64,000 nt of DNA from Glaciecola sp049650345 (GTDB lineage Bacteria; Pseudomonadota; Gammaproteobacteria; Enterobacterales; Alteromonadaceae): the NCBI GenBank assembly GCA_049650345.1, contig JBARZY010000172.1, forward strand, positions 44,106-108,105, read 5' to 3'. The notes under the pieces are model-generated. The model did no database searches, was not told where the DNA came from, and saw nothing but the letters and a program-made list of their open reading frames with translations. A program made the translations under genes and the position numbers. Each line of letters opens with the position of its first letter. Position 1 is the first letter of the stretch. Below are positions 26,726 to 36,178 of this stretch, piece after piece.

Positions 26726-27418
26726 ATGGGTAACTTAGCAGTAAATGAATTATTTCAAACGATACAAGGCGAGGGCGCATTTACTGGCACACCATCGGTA
26801 TTCATTCGTTTGCAGGGCTGTCCCGTAGGATGTGCTTGGTGCGACACCAAACATACATGGGATGTATTGCCTGACAATGTGGTTGAGAGCGAGCTTATAT
26901 TGTTAAAACAGCAAGAAGATCCAAAGTATTTTAGTGCTAACAGTGACCAATTGCTCAATATTATTTCTCAGCAAGGTTACACCGCAAAACATATCGTCAT
27001 TACGGGCGGTGAGCCATGCATGTATGATTTAACCGAACTGTGTGAAAAAGCCGAAGCAAAAGGTTATCAAATACAAATAGAAACCAGTGGTACCTTTGCC
27101 ATAAAGTGCAGTGCTAATACGTGGGTAACGGTTTCTCCCAAAATTAATATGAAAGGTGGATACGAGGTGCTTACTTCAGCTATGTTGCGTGCTAACGAAA
27201 TTAAGCATCCTATTGCGATGCAAAAGCATGTTGATGAACTTGACCAGTTGTTACAAGCAACCCATACTAACAACCAAACCGATAAGCAGTTGACCTCGCT
27301 AATTTACTTGCAACCTATTAGCCAACAGCAACGTGCAACAGAGTTGGCCATTGATGTATGCATAGCACGTAATTGGCGCTTGTCGGTGCAAGTGCATAAA
27401 TACATTGGTGTAGAATGA
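26726..27418 (+). CDS. queE: 7-carboxy-7-deazaguanine synthase (radical SAM)
   Basis: QueE contracts carboxytetrahydropterin to 7-carboxy-7-deazaguanine. The radical SAM cluster motif is CPVGCAWC (CxxxCxxC) at about residues 32-39, preceded by NELFQTIQGEGAFTG, the usual QueE opening. VITGGEPCM is the GGE SAM-binding motif. The 230-residue length is of the proteobacterial type. queC and queE are divergent neighbours; queD and the later steps are not in the window. Confidence 0.95.
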   Translation: MGNLAVNELFQTIQGEGAFTGTPSVFIRLQGCPVGCAWCDTKHTWDVLPDNVVESELILLKQQEDPKYFSANSDQLLNIISQQGYTAKHIVITGGEPCMYDLTELCEKAEAKGYQIQIETSGTFAIKCSANTWVTVSPKINMKGGYEVLTSAMLRANEIKHPIAMQKHVDELDQLLQATHTNNQTDKQLTSLIYLQPISQQQRATELAIDVCIARNWRLSVQVHKYIGVE

Positions 27419-27455
27419 AGCACTGGTTTTAAGGGGAACATTTTGGAGGCACATT

Positions 27456-28340
27456 TTGCAATATAGATCGTGGTCTTGGTCGGTAGCATTGGCATTGCTT
27501 TTTGTCAGTTTGCTACAACCTGTAAACGCAGCTGTGTGGACGATTGTGTACCCTAGTGGCGAAATTGAGAACGATGTAAGACAAGCGTTTCCTATTGCAG
27601 TGCTGAATTTAGCGCTGCAAAAAACCGGTGTCCGCTACAAACTAGCGCCATCCACAAAGAGCTATCGCCAGTCACAATTATTTAAGCGTTTAGAAGAAAA
27701 TCTTGAAATAAATGTACTGTGGTCAATGACTGATAACCAACGAGAACAACAGCTACGCCCAATTCGAATTCCTATTACACGCGGCCTAATCGGTTTAAGA
27801 GCACTTCTTACACATAAAGACAATGGTTTTCTTACTGCGTCTGTTAGCACCTTAGACGACCTACTGGTATTTTCGCCGGTACAAGGTATATCATGGCCTG
27901 ATACCAAAATTCTTCAAGCAAATGGCTTTAATGTGCTTACTGCACAAAACTATGTTGAAGCAACAGCCTTAATGAACGACAACTCAGCCGACTTTTTCCC
28001 GCGCTCTGTGGTTGAAGTGTTTGGTGAATTGAATAACGCATATTCCCCCGACTTTCGCTTAAAAAAAGGGATATTTATAGCGTACCCTACTGCCCAGTAT
28101 TTTTTTACCAATAAGCGCAATGTCACGCTTTCTCGTTTGATAGAAACAGGTCTTCAGCGTGCATTGGAAGATGGTAGCTATCATGAATTGTTTCAGCAAC
28201 ACTTTGGCGAAATTTTACAACGACTAAATATTGAGAATGCGATTATTCTAAATTTAGCGAATCCACTACTGCCGGCGCTTACACCCTTGTCTGATGAAAA
28301 GTATTGGGAGTTTCCACCCTTGAGAATGGGCTGGCAATAA
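27456..28340 (+). CDS. Periplasmic solute-binding-like protein of unknown ligand
   Basis: A signal peptide ends at about residue 26 (PVNAAV). The mature protein resembles the type 3 substrate-binding fold found in amino-acid transporters and sensor domains: an early IVYPSGEIENDVRQAFPIAVLNLAL helix, a middle hinge region, and a late LIETGLQRALEDGSYHELFQQHFG segment, the usual closing helices of that fold. No transporter genes are adjacent, so it may act as a sensor or stand-alone binder. The TTG start is favoured by a GGAG ribosome site seven bases upstream. Confidence 0.6.
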   Translation: MQYRSWSWSVALALLFVSLLQPVNAAVWTIVYPSGEIENDVRQAFPIAVLNLALQKTGVRYKLAPSTKSYRQSQLFKRLEENLEINVLWSMTDNQREQQLRPIRIPITRGLIGLRALLTHKDNGFLTASVSTLDDLLVFSPVQGISWPDTKILQANGFNVLTAQNYVEATALMNDNSADFFPRSVVEVFGELNNAYSPDFRLKKGIFIAYPTAQYFFTNKRNVTLSRLIETGLQRALEDGSYHELFQQHFGEILQRLNIENAIILNLANPLLPALTPLSDEKYWEFPPLRMGWQ

Positions 28341-28344
28341 AAAT

Positions 28345-28373
28345 AATAAAGGCGCCATTGCGGCGCCTTTATT
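28345..28373. terminator. Bidirectional intrinsic terminator
   Basis: A perfect 12-bp inverted repeat (AATAAAGGCGCC and GGCGCCTTTATT) around an ATTGC loop lies between the convergent binding-protein gene and asnB. The GC-rich core with A/T flanks on both sides fits a terminator for both directions. Confidence 0.85.
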
Positions 28374-28390
28374 GATGTTAACCGCTTGTA

Positions 28391-30061
28391 TTATTCGGTA
28401 AATTCACCGCTATGTACAGATTTCATTGAACGACCTGATGGGTCTGCCATAGCCTTAAAGCTAGCGTCCCATTCAAGTGCTTCAACCGTACTACACGCAA
28501 TTGACTTACCACCGGGTACGCATTTAGCTGCACTTTCTTGAGGGAAGAATTGCTCGAATACAGTACGATAAAAGTACCCTTCTTTGGTGTCAGGCGTGTT
28601 AATTGGGAACCTAAACTCAGCAGTGGCTAGTTGTTGGTCAGTTACCGCTTGCTCAACGTGGTCGCGTATAGAATCAATCCACGAATACCCTACGCCATCA
28701 CCAAACTGTTCTTTTTGGCGCCACAATACTTCAGCAGGCAAGTACGTTTCGTCATCAAATGCTTTACGTAAAATCCACTTTTCCATACGGCCATCAACAC
28801 ACATTTTATCTTGTGGGTTAAGACGCATTGCTACATCCATAAAGTTTTTGTCTAAGAATGGCACGCGGGCTTCAACGCCCCAAGCTGATGTGGCTTTATT
28901 GGCGCGAGCACAATCAAACATATGCAAACGGTCAAGCTTACGCACGGTTTCTTCGTGTAGCTCTTTTGCATTAGGTGCTTTGTGGAAGTACAAGTAACCG
29001 CCAAAAATTTCATCTGAGCCTTCGCCCGACAACACCATTTTTATGCCCATCGCTTTAATTTTTCGTGTCATTAAATACATTGGCGTAGCAGCACGAATAG
29101 TCGTGGTGTCGAAGGTTTCAAGGTGATATATCACATCGCGAATCGCATCTAAGCCCTCTTGAATAGTAAAGTGAATCTCGTGATGCACGGTACCAATCAT
29201 ATCGGCTACTTTTTTTGCAGCAATTAAATCAGGGGCGCCTTCCAGACCTACTGCAAAACTGTGTAGGCGAGGCCACCAAGCGTCGCTTTGGTCGTTATCT
29301 TCAACACGTTTTGCGACGTATTTAGCAGCAATAGCAGATACCAAAGATGAATCTAACCCGCCCGATAGTAATACCGCATAAGGCACGTCAGACATAAGAT
29401 GTGACTTAACCGCTTTTTCAAATGCGAGTTTTAAATCGTCTAGGTTAGTTTCGTTATTTTTAACGTTGTCATAGTCCATCCAGTCACGTTGGTAATACTT
29501 AACCAACTTACCGTTTAGCATATAGTGACCAGGAGGGAACTCGGTAACAGTTTTACAAATAGGCACAAGTGCTTTCATTTCAGACGCTACGTAAAAATTA
29601 CCGTGCTCATCAAAACCGGTATATAACGGAATGATGCCGATATGATCGCGTGCTACTAAATAATCGCCGGTTGCTTTGTCGTATAAAATAAACGCGAACA
29701 TACCTTCAAGTTTGTCAATAAACTCGGTGCCGTATTTTTGGTATAGCGGTAATATTACTTCGCAGTCAGAGCGCGTGGCAAACTGATAGTCGCTGCAGTC
29801 AGACTGTTGGAGTTCTTGGTGATTATAAATTTCGCCGTTTACGGCTAGTATTTGATTGCCATTATCGCTGATAAGAGGCTGTGCACCGGTGTCAACGTCT
29901 ACAATGGCTAAGCGCTCGTGGCACAAAATAGCCCGTTCGTCTTGCCATATGCCTGACCAATCTGGTCCACGATGGCGTAATAATTTTGCTAATTCTAGCG
30001 CTTTAGGTCTGAGCTCACTAGCATCAGATTTGATATCAAGGATACCGAAAATACCACACAT
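28391..30061 (-). CDS. asnB: Asparagine synthase, glutamine-hydrolysing
   Basis: AsnB transfers ammonia from glutamine to aspartate using ATP. Cys2 in MCGIFGI is the nucleophile of the N-terminal glutaminase domain, with RLAIVDVDTGAQPL following; the synthetase domain has the PP-loop VLLSGGLDSSLVSAIAAK near residue 230 and GEGSDEIFGGYLYFHKAP. At 556 residues it is the E. coli AsnB type. It is monocistronic. Confidence 0.97.
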   Translation of the reverse strand: MCGIFGILDIKSDASELRPKALELAKLLRHRGPDWSGIWQDERAILCHERLAIVDVDTGAQPLISDNGNQILAVNGEIYNHQELQQSDCSDYQFATRSDCEVILPLYQKYGTEFIDKLEGMFAFILYDKATGDYLVARDHIGIIPLYTGFDEHGNFYVASEMKALVPICKTVTEFPPGHYMLNGKLVKYYQRDWMDYDNVKNNETNLDDLKLAFEKAVKSHLMSDVPYAVLLSGGLDSSLVSAIAAKYVAKRVEDNDQSDAWWPRLHSFAVGLEGAPDLIAAKKVADMIGTVHHEIHFTIQEGLDAIRDVIYHLETFDTTTIRAATPMYLMTRKIKAMGIKMVLSGEGSDEIFGGYLYFHKAPNAKELHEETVRKLDRLHMFDCARANKATSAWGVEARVPFLDKNFMDVAMRLNPQDKMCVDGRMEKWILRKAFDDETYLPAEVLWRQKEQFGDGVGYSWIDSIRDHVEQAVTDQQLATAEFRFPINTPDTKEGYFYRTVFEQFFPQESAAKCVPGGKSIACSTVEALEWDASFKAMADPSGRSMKSVHSGEFTE

Positions 30062-30405
30062 AAAAAGGCTTGCCTCTGTTATTCATTCAAAGAGTTTACG
30101 AGTTTTCTGTCGAGAAAGGTAACTATTCAGGGACTAGGCCACAGCCTTGTAACGTAACAACCTTGTTGCACTACACATATTTATGCTGCGCTTATTTCAC
30201 GCAGCAAGGTAAGTAGCATTGCTTATTATTTTTATGATTTAATTTGTCAGCGTTTGCTTCTTTCTTCATTACTGAATGTGCCATGTTGAGCAAAAAAAGC
30301 AAGCCTTTATTTAGGTTTAATGGGGGGTTTTTACATATTAACGCTACCAAAGCACCTTAAAGCTCGATTTGTTGTACTTTGGTAACGTTTTATATTGTAT
30401 TAACT
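30062..30405. other. Intergenic region, nothing recognised
   Basis: These ~340 bases separate asnB from the M28 peptidase gene; both are on the minus strand. They should include the asnB promoter. I see no RNA gene, repeat or convincing regulatory motif. Confidence 0.6.
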
Positions 30406-32079
30406 TTATTGCTTACGCTGAAATTCGCTGGTTTCACTCCACTGGGGCCACGTGTCGGTGTTGGCTAATTGATGGCCTACATCGAATAATAATTGGGTGT
30501 CTTCTACAATGCCACCAAGATCCCAACTGTCTCTGAATTGGTCACATACTTGGTGATAACAGCCTGTTACTATTACATTCATGCGCTTACGGTAGGCAGC
30601 GGTTTCATCGTCGATGGGTTGTGAGCCACCTTTGGCATACAATGCCGGCACACCAAGTTTGGCGAAACTGAAGTGATCAGAACGGTAATAATAACCGGCT
30701 TCAGGGCGACCTTCTTGCGTGAGAACTCGCCCTTGTTTTTGGGCAGCAGTTTCTAGGTATTGTTCAAGCTCTGATTTGCCCATGCCAATTACCGAAACAT
30801 CTTTGGTTTTGCCTAGTACATTCATGGCGTCCATATTAATATTGGCCACGGTTTTATCTAGCGCAATTATGGGATTAGCCGCATAGTATTTAGAGCCTAA
30901 CAAACCTTGTTCTTCGGCAGTCACAATTAACATGCTAACAGAACGCTCAGGTTGTTTATTTAGGTCGGCAAAGGCTTTTGCCATGCTAAGGCTAGCACCT
31001 GTACCAGTAGCATTATCATGTGCGCCATTATAGATTTTATCGCCGTCTTTACTCGTATCTACCCCTAAATGATCCCAGTGTGCGGTGTAAATGATATGTT
31101 CGTCAGGGCGCTTAGTACCGGGTAGGGTTGCAAATACATTATAGCTTTTTGATTTTTCAATTTTGTTATTAACCGTTACAGACGCTGTTGTATTTAAGGC
31201 TACGGCATATGGACCTTGTTGCGCTTTCGCTTTTTCGGCAGCAAAATCTAAGCCTGCATCGGCAAATACTTTGGTTGCCGCATCAAGTGACAGCCAGCCT
31301 TCTACTGCAACTCTACTGGCACCTGCATCGGGTGAAACCAATCCGTACTGAGCGCCGCTCCAACTATTCGCAACAACCGACCAACCGTAAGAGGCTGGTG
31401 CAGTTTCATGCACAATAAATACAGCTTCAGCACCTTGGCGACTGGCTTCTTCGTATTTATAACTCCAGCGGCCATAGTAAGTCATAGTTTTCCCTTGAAA
31501 CTTATCGCCCTCTGGGTTTGCAAATCCTGGGTCGTTTACCAACACAATTACTGTTTTCCCCGCCACATCGGCCATTTCGTAATCGTTCCAGTCATACTCT
31601 GGAGCATTAACACCGTAGCCTAAAAACACCACGTCGGAGTCGGTTAATGACACTTGTTCAACTTCACGTTTTGAGCTGGCAACCATATCGGTTTTGTATG
31701 CAAATACATTATCACCCATGGTTAAATCCATATCTTCACTGGCGGTAATTTGCATTAAGTCGACTTGTTGTAAAAAACTGCCATTATTACCAGGAGAGAA
31801 TCCTGCTGCGGTCAGTTCTTTTGTTAAGTAAGCGAGTGTTTTTTCTTCGCCTGCACTTGCTGGCGAACGGCCTTCAAATTCGTCGCTAGCAAGGGTTTTA
31901 ATATGGCGTTTTAGTTCGTCACTGCTAATGTTGTTGTAAACGTCATCAAAGTTATCAACTACTGGGGCAGGTGCTTCTGCACAAGCACTTAACAAAAATA
32001 TTGATGCGCCAATAGTCAGTATGGTTTGGCGTGTACTTTTATGTATTTTTGTCGTTAAAGGATATAGCTTATTATTCAT
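30406..32079 (-). CDS. M28-family metallopeptidase lipoprotein with PA domain
   Basis: A lipoprotein signal with the lipobox LSAC (Cys33) anchors it outside the inner membrane. A PA-type insertion (about residues 150-300, VVFLGYGVNAPEYDWNDY) precedes the M28 zinc-peptidase core. Zinc ligands are visible in YTAHWDHLG, NGAHDNATGTGASL, VTAEEQGLLGS and the later RSDHFSFAKLGVPAL. It is probably an aminopeptidase-like enzyme used in peptide scavenging. Such lipoproteins are frequent in Alteromonadales. Confidence 0.9.
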   Translation of the reverse strand: MNNKLYPLTTKIHKSTRQTILTIGASIFLLSACAEAPAPVVDNFDDVYNNISSDELKRHIKTLASDEFEGRSPASAGEEKTLAYLTKELTAAGFSPGNNGSFLQQVDLMQITASEDMDLTMGDNVFAYKTDMVASSKREVEQVSLTDSDVVFLGYGVNAPEYDWNDYEMADVAGKTVIVLVNDPGFANPEGDKFQGKTMTYYGRWSYKYEEASRQGAEAVFIVHETAPASYGWSVVANSWSGAQYGLVSPDAGASRVAVEGWLSLDAATKVFADAGLDFAAEKAKAQQGPYAVALNTTASVTVNNKIEKSKSYNVFATLPGTKRPDEHIIYTAHWDHLGVDTSKDGDKIYNGAHDNATGTGASLSMAKAFADLNKQPERSVSMLIVTAEEQGLLGSKYYAANPIIALDKTVANINMDAMNVLGKTKDVSVIGMGKSELEQYLETAAQKQGRVLTQEGRPEAGYYYRSDHFSFAKLGVPALYAKGGSQPIDDETAAYRKRMNVIVTGCYHQVCDQFRDSWDLGGIVEDTQLLFDVGHQLANTDTWPQWSETSEFQRKQ

Positions 32080-32225
32080 TATTGTGTCCTAATAAAATAC
32101 TGGTCTTGAAACATCTTTGATGTTTTGCGCGCTTGAGTATAAGGCATTATAAAAATCGTACAAGTGTAGTAACTACCGCAATAATCATCAGCAATTTAAC
32201 AAAGTGGTCACAACAACAGTCGTAT

Positions 32226-33086
32226 ATGCAGCTATCTACAACAAATTCAAACATTAGTCAGCCACCAACATATTTATGCTTGCAAGCAGTGAAGCAACAA
32301 GCGCCTTTCACGCAGCTATATCATCGCTTAGATGAACTTTTACGTGGCAACATTGAACAGCTCTGTTTGGGAGGGGAATTGCTAGAAAGTATTAAACAGC
32401 AATTAACTCAGCCATTGCCGTTACAATTTGTGGAACAGCATGTGTACGATGATGACACACGATTTTATGAACAAATTATCTTTGAAGACAAACAAGTGCC
32501 AACTCGTGCCAATTGGCATGACTTTTTTAATGGCCTTGTTTGGCTTCAGTTTCCATTAACTAAGCGCTATTTTAATCAGGTGCATTACGAAGAAATAAGT
32601 GAGCATGGCGTAAAAAAAAGAACCGCGGTGCGCGATAGAATTACACATTTTGATGAGTGTGGATTAGTGTTATTTACCCATTGCGAACAATTAGAACATG
32701 ATATAGCAGAGCACAATTGGCAAGCTGTTTTTGTAAATAACTCAGCGCAATGGCACCGCAGTATTGTGCCGGTTATTATCGGACACGCTTTATGGGAAAT
32801 GCTGCTTAACCCGCACATTGGTTTAACCGCAAAAGTGAAAGTATGCGTGTTGCCAGCACAGCATCCCGTATTTAGCCAAACCAATACGGTGTTACAAAGC
32901 GAAATAAATGCGTTACTAGACCAATATTTACAACAGTGCTTAAAACGAGACCAAGATTTCTTTCGAAAGAAACCATGGTTACCATTGCCATTATTGGGTA
33001 TACCTCAGTGGTCACCGTTTCACCAAAATGCAGAATTTTACGCGAATAAAAACTACTTTATGGAAAAACGGAAAACGCTTGATTGA
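32226..33086 (+). CDS. DUF3025-family protein
   Basis: The conserved core VPTRANWHDFFNGLVWLQFP, followed by AVRDRITHFDECGLVL and a later GHALWEMLLNP, is what I recall as DUF3025, a proteobacterial family of unknown function. There is no signal peptide or membrane helix, so it is presumably cytoplasmic. The start is uncertain: an ATG at 32226 begins the likely conserved part, whereas a TTG at 32133 would add 31 residues. No ribosome site decides between them. It is divergent from the M28 peptidase gene. Confidence 0.7.
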   Translation: MQLSTTNSNISQPPTYLCLQAVKQQAPFTQLYHRLDELLRGNIEQLCLGGELLESIKQQLTQPLPLQFVEQHVYDDDTRFYEQIIFEDKQVPTRANWHDFFNGLVWLQFPLTKRYFNQVHYEEISEHGVKKRTAVRDRITHFDECGLVLFTHCEQLEHDIAEHNWQAVFVNNSAQWHRSIVPVIIGHALWEMLLNPHIGLTAKVKVCVLPAQHPVFSQTNTVLQSEINALLDQYLQQCLKRDQDFFRKKPWLPLPLLGIPQWSPFHQNAEFYANKNYFMEKRKTLD

Positions 33087-33094
33087 AGTTAAGC

Positions 33095-33823
33095 TTAACG
33101 TAGCCCCATAAATAGAAATACGGTAATAAATAAAACAAAGGGCGCAGCCGCAGTTATCACTGCTTTTTGTGTCGAGAAATTTGTCCATGACGTTACGCAT
33201 ACATAAGCCATGTAAAACACCCAAATAAAGTCGAGACGCAAAAAGCCCAATAGATTGTGCCAAGGTGAGTCGGTTGCACTGCTTAAAATAAAAGCAAGAG
33301 ACAAGGGGGACAGTATATTTTCACTTATTTGCGCATTGACGTCGGTTACCGTTAGCATTATGACTGATAACAACGCACTAATAATGGTAGGTAATGCCAT
33401 CCACCACATTGCGCCGTACCAATCTGTGAATCCTTGCACGCTTTTATCGTCGTTGCGTGTCACCACGTTGTAATACAAAGCCAATAATGCATAACCGATA
33501 ATGGGCATAACTATGCCTATTGAAATAGCACTGGTTAAACGCGTGGTTTCTAAGGTAGTGGCGTTCATCAGTGCGTTTTTCTCGCTAGGGCTTACATCGC
33601 CTAACATGGTTTCAGCCATGACTTGCTTCCACCATTCAAAATCAACCACGCTGTAGTACAAATAGGTGGTAAAAAACAAACAAACACTCATTAACAAAAA
33701 GGGGATCCAAGACCAGTTTTCGCGCACAGCTAAGGCATCAAATACGGCTTTGGGTTGATAAAAAATTTGGGTAAGGGCCGCAAATGGGTTGTTTACCTCG
33801 GCGATGTTATTATTATTTTGCAC
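33095..33823 (-). CDS. Yip1-family inner membrane protein
   Basis: The protein begins with a short polar stretch (NNPFAALTQIFYQPKAVFDAL), the usual Yip1-domain opening, then shows five hydrophobic helices, for example WIPFLLMSVCLFFTTYLYYSV and IGIVMPIIGYALLALYYNVV. The function in bacteria is not established. I choose the GTG at 33823 because a GGAG ribosome site stands a few bases before it; a longer frame upstream has none. It converges with the DUF3025 gene. Confidence 0.8.
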   Translation of the reverse strand: MQNNNNIAEVNNPFAALTQIFYQPKAVFDALAVRENWSWIPFLLMSVCLFFTTYLYYSVVDFEWWKQVMAETMLGDVSPSEKNALMNATTLETTRLTSAISIGIVMPIIGYALLALYYNVVTRNDDKSVQGFTDWYGAMWWMALPTIISALLSVIMLTVTDVNAQISENILSPLSLAFILSSATDSPWHNLLGFLRLDFIWVFYMAYVCVTSWTNFSTQKAVITAAAPFVLFITVFLFMGLR

Positions 33824-34062
33824 AATGACTCCGTTTAATAAGTGCGAATAGTAGCAACACTTCACTCACGTAATCATAAGACTTAAAGAAGTGTTAGCCT
33901 TGAAAGTAGTATTGCAACAAAACAAGCATGAGGCAATTCTCAGTCGTAAAATAATATGTGAAACAATTAGAAACATATATTTAGGTACAGTTTTACTATG
34001 TAACCCTCGCTTTAGTATATTACTTGGCATAGAGTAGATGAAAATGTTTAAGGGAACAAACG

Positions 34063-34845
34063 ATGATAGACATTCAAAAATTGTCAAAAAAATTTAAAGT
34101 GGAAAACCCCAAAAAGTTAAGTGAACAAGACAAAAAAGATCCACGCTTAGTAGGGCGTTTTTTTCACTCAGTAAAAGACGTCAGCTTAAAGTGCGAAAAA
34201 GGTCAGGTGCTTGGTTTGTTAGGGCCAAATGGTGCGGGTAAAACCACCACCTTACGTATGTTATCAACTGCGCTTACACCCGATGAAGGCAGTATTACTA
34301 TTGATGACGTTGACGTGATTAAATCTCCCGTGCTTGCTCGCCAAAAAATTGGTTTTTTGTCGGGTTCAACAGGGCTTTATGGTCGCTTAACTGGGCGCGA
34401 AAATATCCAATATTTTGGCCGCTTAAATGGCATGTCTGAAGCCGCAATTGCTGAAAAAATTGACGAAATAGCAGCACAGCTTGATATGCATTCTTTTTTA
34501 GACCGTCGCAGCGAAACCTTTTCAACCGGTATGAAACAAAAAACATCTATTGCTCGTGCGGTGGTGCATAGCCCTGATGTAGTTATTTTAGACGAGCCCA
34601 CTACCGGCCTTGATATCATGGCAGCGAAAACAGTCATCGATTTTATAAAAGACCTAAAACAAAAAGGCACACCGGTAATTTTTTCTACGCATCATTTAGA
34701 TGAGGTAACCGAATTGTGCGACCACATTACGGTAATTGATCATGGGCTTACTAGCTTTGATGGCGACTTAGCAGCATTTGTTGCCTTATCCCCTAATAAT
34801 TTGCATGAAGCGTTTATGAAGACTTTACACAGGAGTGAACAATAA
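34063..34845 (+). CDS. natA: ABC exporter ATP-binding protein, NatA-like
   Basis: This is the ATPase of a two-gene ABC exporter. Walker A is GPNGAGKTT near residues 53-61, the signature loop is FSTGMKQK, Walker B is VVILDEPTTGLD, and the switch His is in STHHLDEV. The NatA/NatB type exports Na+ in Bacillus; in proteobacteria the substrate is often unknown. A GGGAACAA ribosome site precedes the ATG. The stop codon shares its last base with the start of the permease gene (TAATG), so they are translationally coupled. Confidence 0.9.
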   Translation: MIDIQKLSKKFKVENPKKLSEQDKKDPRLVGRFFHSVKDVSLKCEKGQVLGLLGPNGAGKTTTLRMLSTALTPDEGSITIDDVDVIKSPVLARQKIGFLSGSTGLYGRLTGRENIQYFGRLNGMSEAAIAEKIDEIAAQLDMHSFLDRRSETFSTGMKQKTSIARAVVHSPDVVILDEPTTGLDIMAAKTVIDFIKDLKQKGTPVIFSTHHLDEVTELCDHITVIDHGLTSFDGDLAAFVALSPNNLHEAFMKTLHRSEQ

Positions 34846-36062
34846 TGTGGTTAATTTTTAAAAAGGAAATTTTAGAGTTACTGCGCGATCGCAAAACCTT
34901 GTTTTTTGTTATTGCTTTGCCAATTGCAATATTTCCACTCATTATTGGTGCGATGATTTATTTTATGGTCGAAGTGCAGTCAGAAGCACAATCTAAAGTG
35001 CTAAAATATGCCATTGCAGGCGAACAATACGCACCTGATTTAGTGGCTAAGTTGGGCGACGTTGAAACCTTCGAATTAATTGCCTTAAATAACGATATGA
35101 ACGACACCGAAACCGCTAAAGAAGCGGTAAGAAATGGCGACGTAGACTTTGTACTACAAATACCCAGCAATTATGGTAATCAAGTGCTAAGCAGTGGGCA
35201 AATTACGCTGAATATTGTACTGAACGATGCAAAAGTAAATGCAGCGCGCTCACGCATTGTAGAGGTAACCGATATCATTGAAGAAGACAATCAACGCGCT
35301 GCATTTGCGCAGTTGGGCGTTGATGAAGATATGCAAAAGGCGTTGATCAACCCAATTCTAGTGAAAAAGGTAAATGTTGCTGATGAGCGTGAACAAACCG
35401 GCTCTGCCTTAGGTGGCATGATACCCTACATAATGTTTCTGTTGTGTTTGCAAGGGGCAATGATGCCTGCTGCCGACATTGGTGCTGGTGAAAAAGAGCG
35501 TGGTACGCTTGAAACCCTGTTGTTATCACCCGTTGATAGGCACAAAATAGTATTAGCAAAATTCGCCACCATTGCGACTGCTGGGGTAACCACTGCGTTA
35601 ATCACTGTCTCGAGTATTGCGTTGTGGGGCTTAATTGCATTGCAGTTTATACCGGCAGGCGATGGCTTAACGTTTATGTCTGAATTAATGTCTACTATAG
35701 ATTGGATAGACTTTGCGTTGATATTTTTCATGCTGGTACCAGTCGTGGCAATTTTTGCATCAGTATTGCTAGCCATGTCAATTTATGCGCGTTCATTTAA
35801 AGAAGCGCAAGGATATATGAGCCCATTGATGATTTTTGTGTTTATTCCCGTTATTATTGCACTCATCCCTGGCATAGAGCTAAAGGGCATGTGGGCGTGG
35901 ATACCCCTGACCAACGTTGCGCTAGCAATTAAAGAGTTGGTGAAAGGTACCATGGACTATTTGCAACTTTTCGCTATTTTCGGCTCAACCGTTGTATTGG
36001 CAGGCGCTTTACTGGCGTTTTGTGTTTACTGGTTTAAACAAGAAAAAGTGTTGTTTAGATAA
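34845..36062 (+). CDS. natB: ABC exporter permease, NatB-like (ABC-2 type)
   Basis: The 405-residue membrane subunit has the ABC-2 layout: one N-terminal helix (TLFFVIALPIAIFPLIIGAM), a large ~170-residue external domain, then five or six C-terminal helices starting near residue 188 (MIPYIMFLLCLQGAMMPAAD). The phrase GAGEKERGTLETLLLSPV after the second helix is characteristic of Na+/drug exporter permeases of this group. It pairs with the ATPase directly upstream. Confidence 0.88.
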   Translation: MWLIFKKEILELLRDRKTLFFVIALPIAIFPLIIGAMIYFMVEVQSEAQSKVLKYAIAGEQYAPDLVAKLGDVETFELIALNNDMNDTETAKEAVRNGDVDFVLQIPSNYGNQVLSSGQITLNIVLNDAKVNAARSRIVEVTDIIEEDNQRAAFAQLGVDEDMQKALINPILVKKVNVADEREQTGSALGGMIPYIMFLLCLQGAMMPAADIGAGEKERGTLETLLLSPVDRHKIVLAKFATIATAGVTTALITVSSIALWGLIALQFIPAGDGLTFMSELMSTIDWIDFALIFFMLVPVVAIFASVLLAMSIYARSFKEAQGYMSPLMIFVFIPVIIALIPGIELKGMWAWIPLTNVALAIKELVKGTMDYLQLFAIFGSTVVLAGALLAFCVYWFKQEKVLFR

Positions 36063-36097
36063 ATTTAAAAGCGACGTTGTCGCTACATTTATAACAA

Positions 36098-36145
36098 GAA
36101 AACCGACATATACCAGTATAGATGACTTGGTTTATGTCGGTTTTC
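36098..36145. terminator. Long inverted repeat, terminator of the ABC operon
   Basis: GAAAACCGACATA (36098-36110) and TATGTCGGTTTTC (36133-36145) form a perfect 13-bp stem around a 22-base loop. The T-rich right arm fits an intrinsic terminator, and it lies between natB and yoaA. A smaller GCGAC/GTCGC hairpin stands just before it near 36071-36083. Confidence 0.65.
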
Positions 36146-36178
36146 TACTTTCACGTGGCAATTAAATGAACAAATGCA

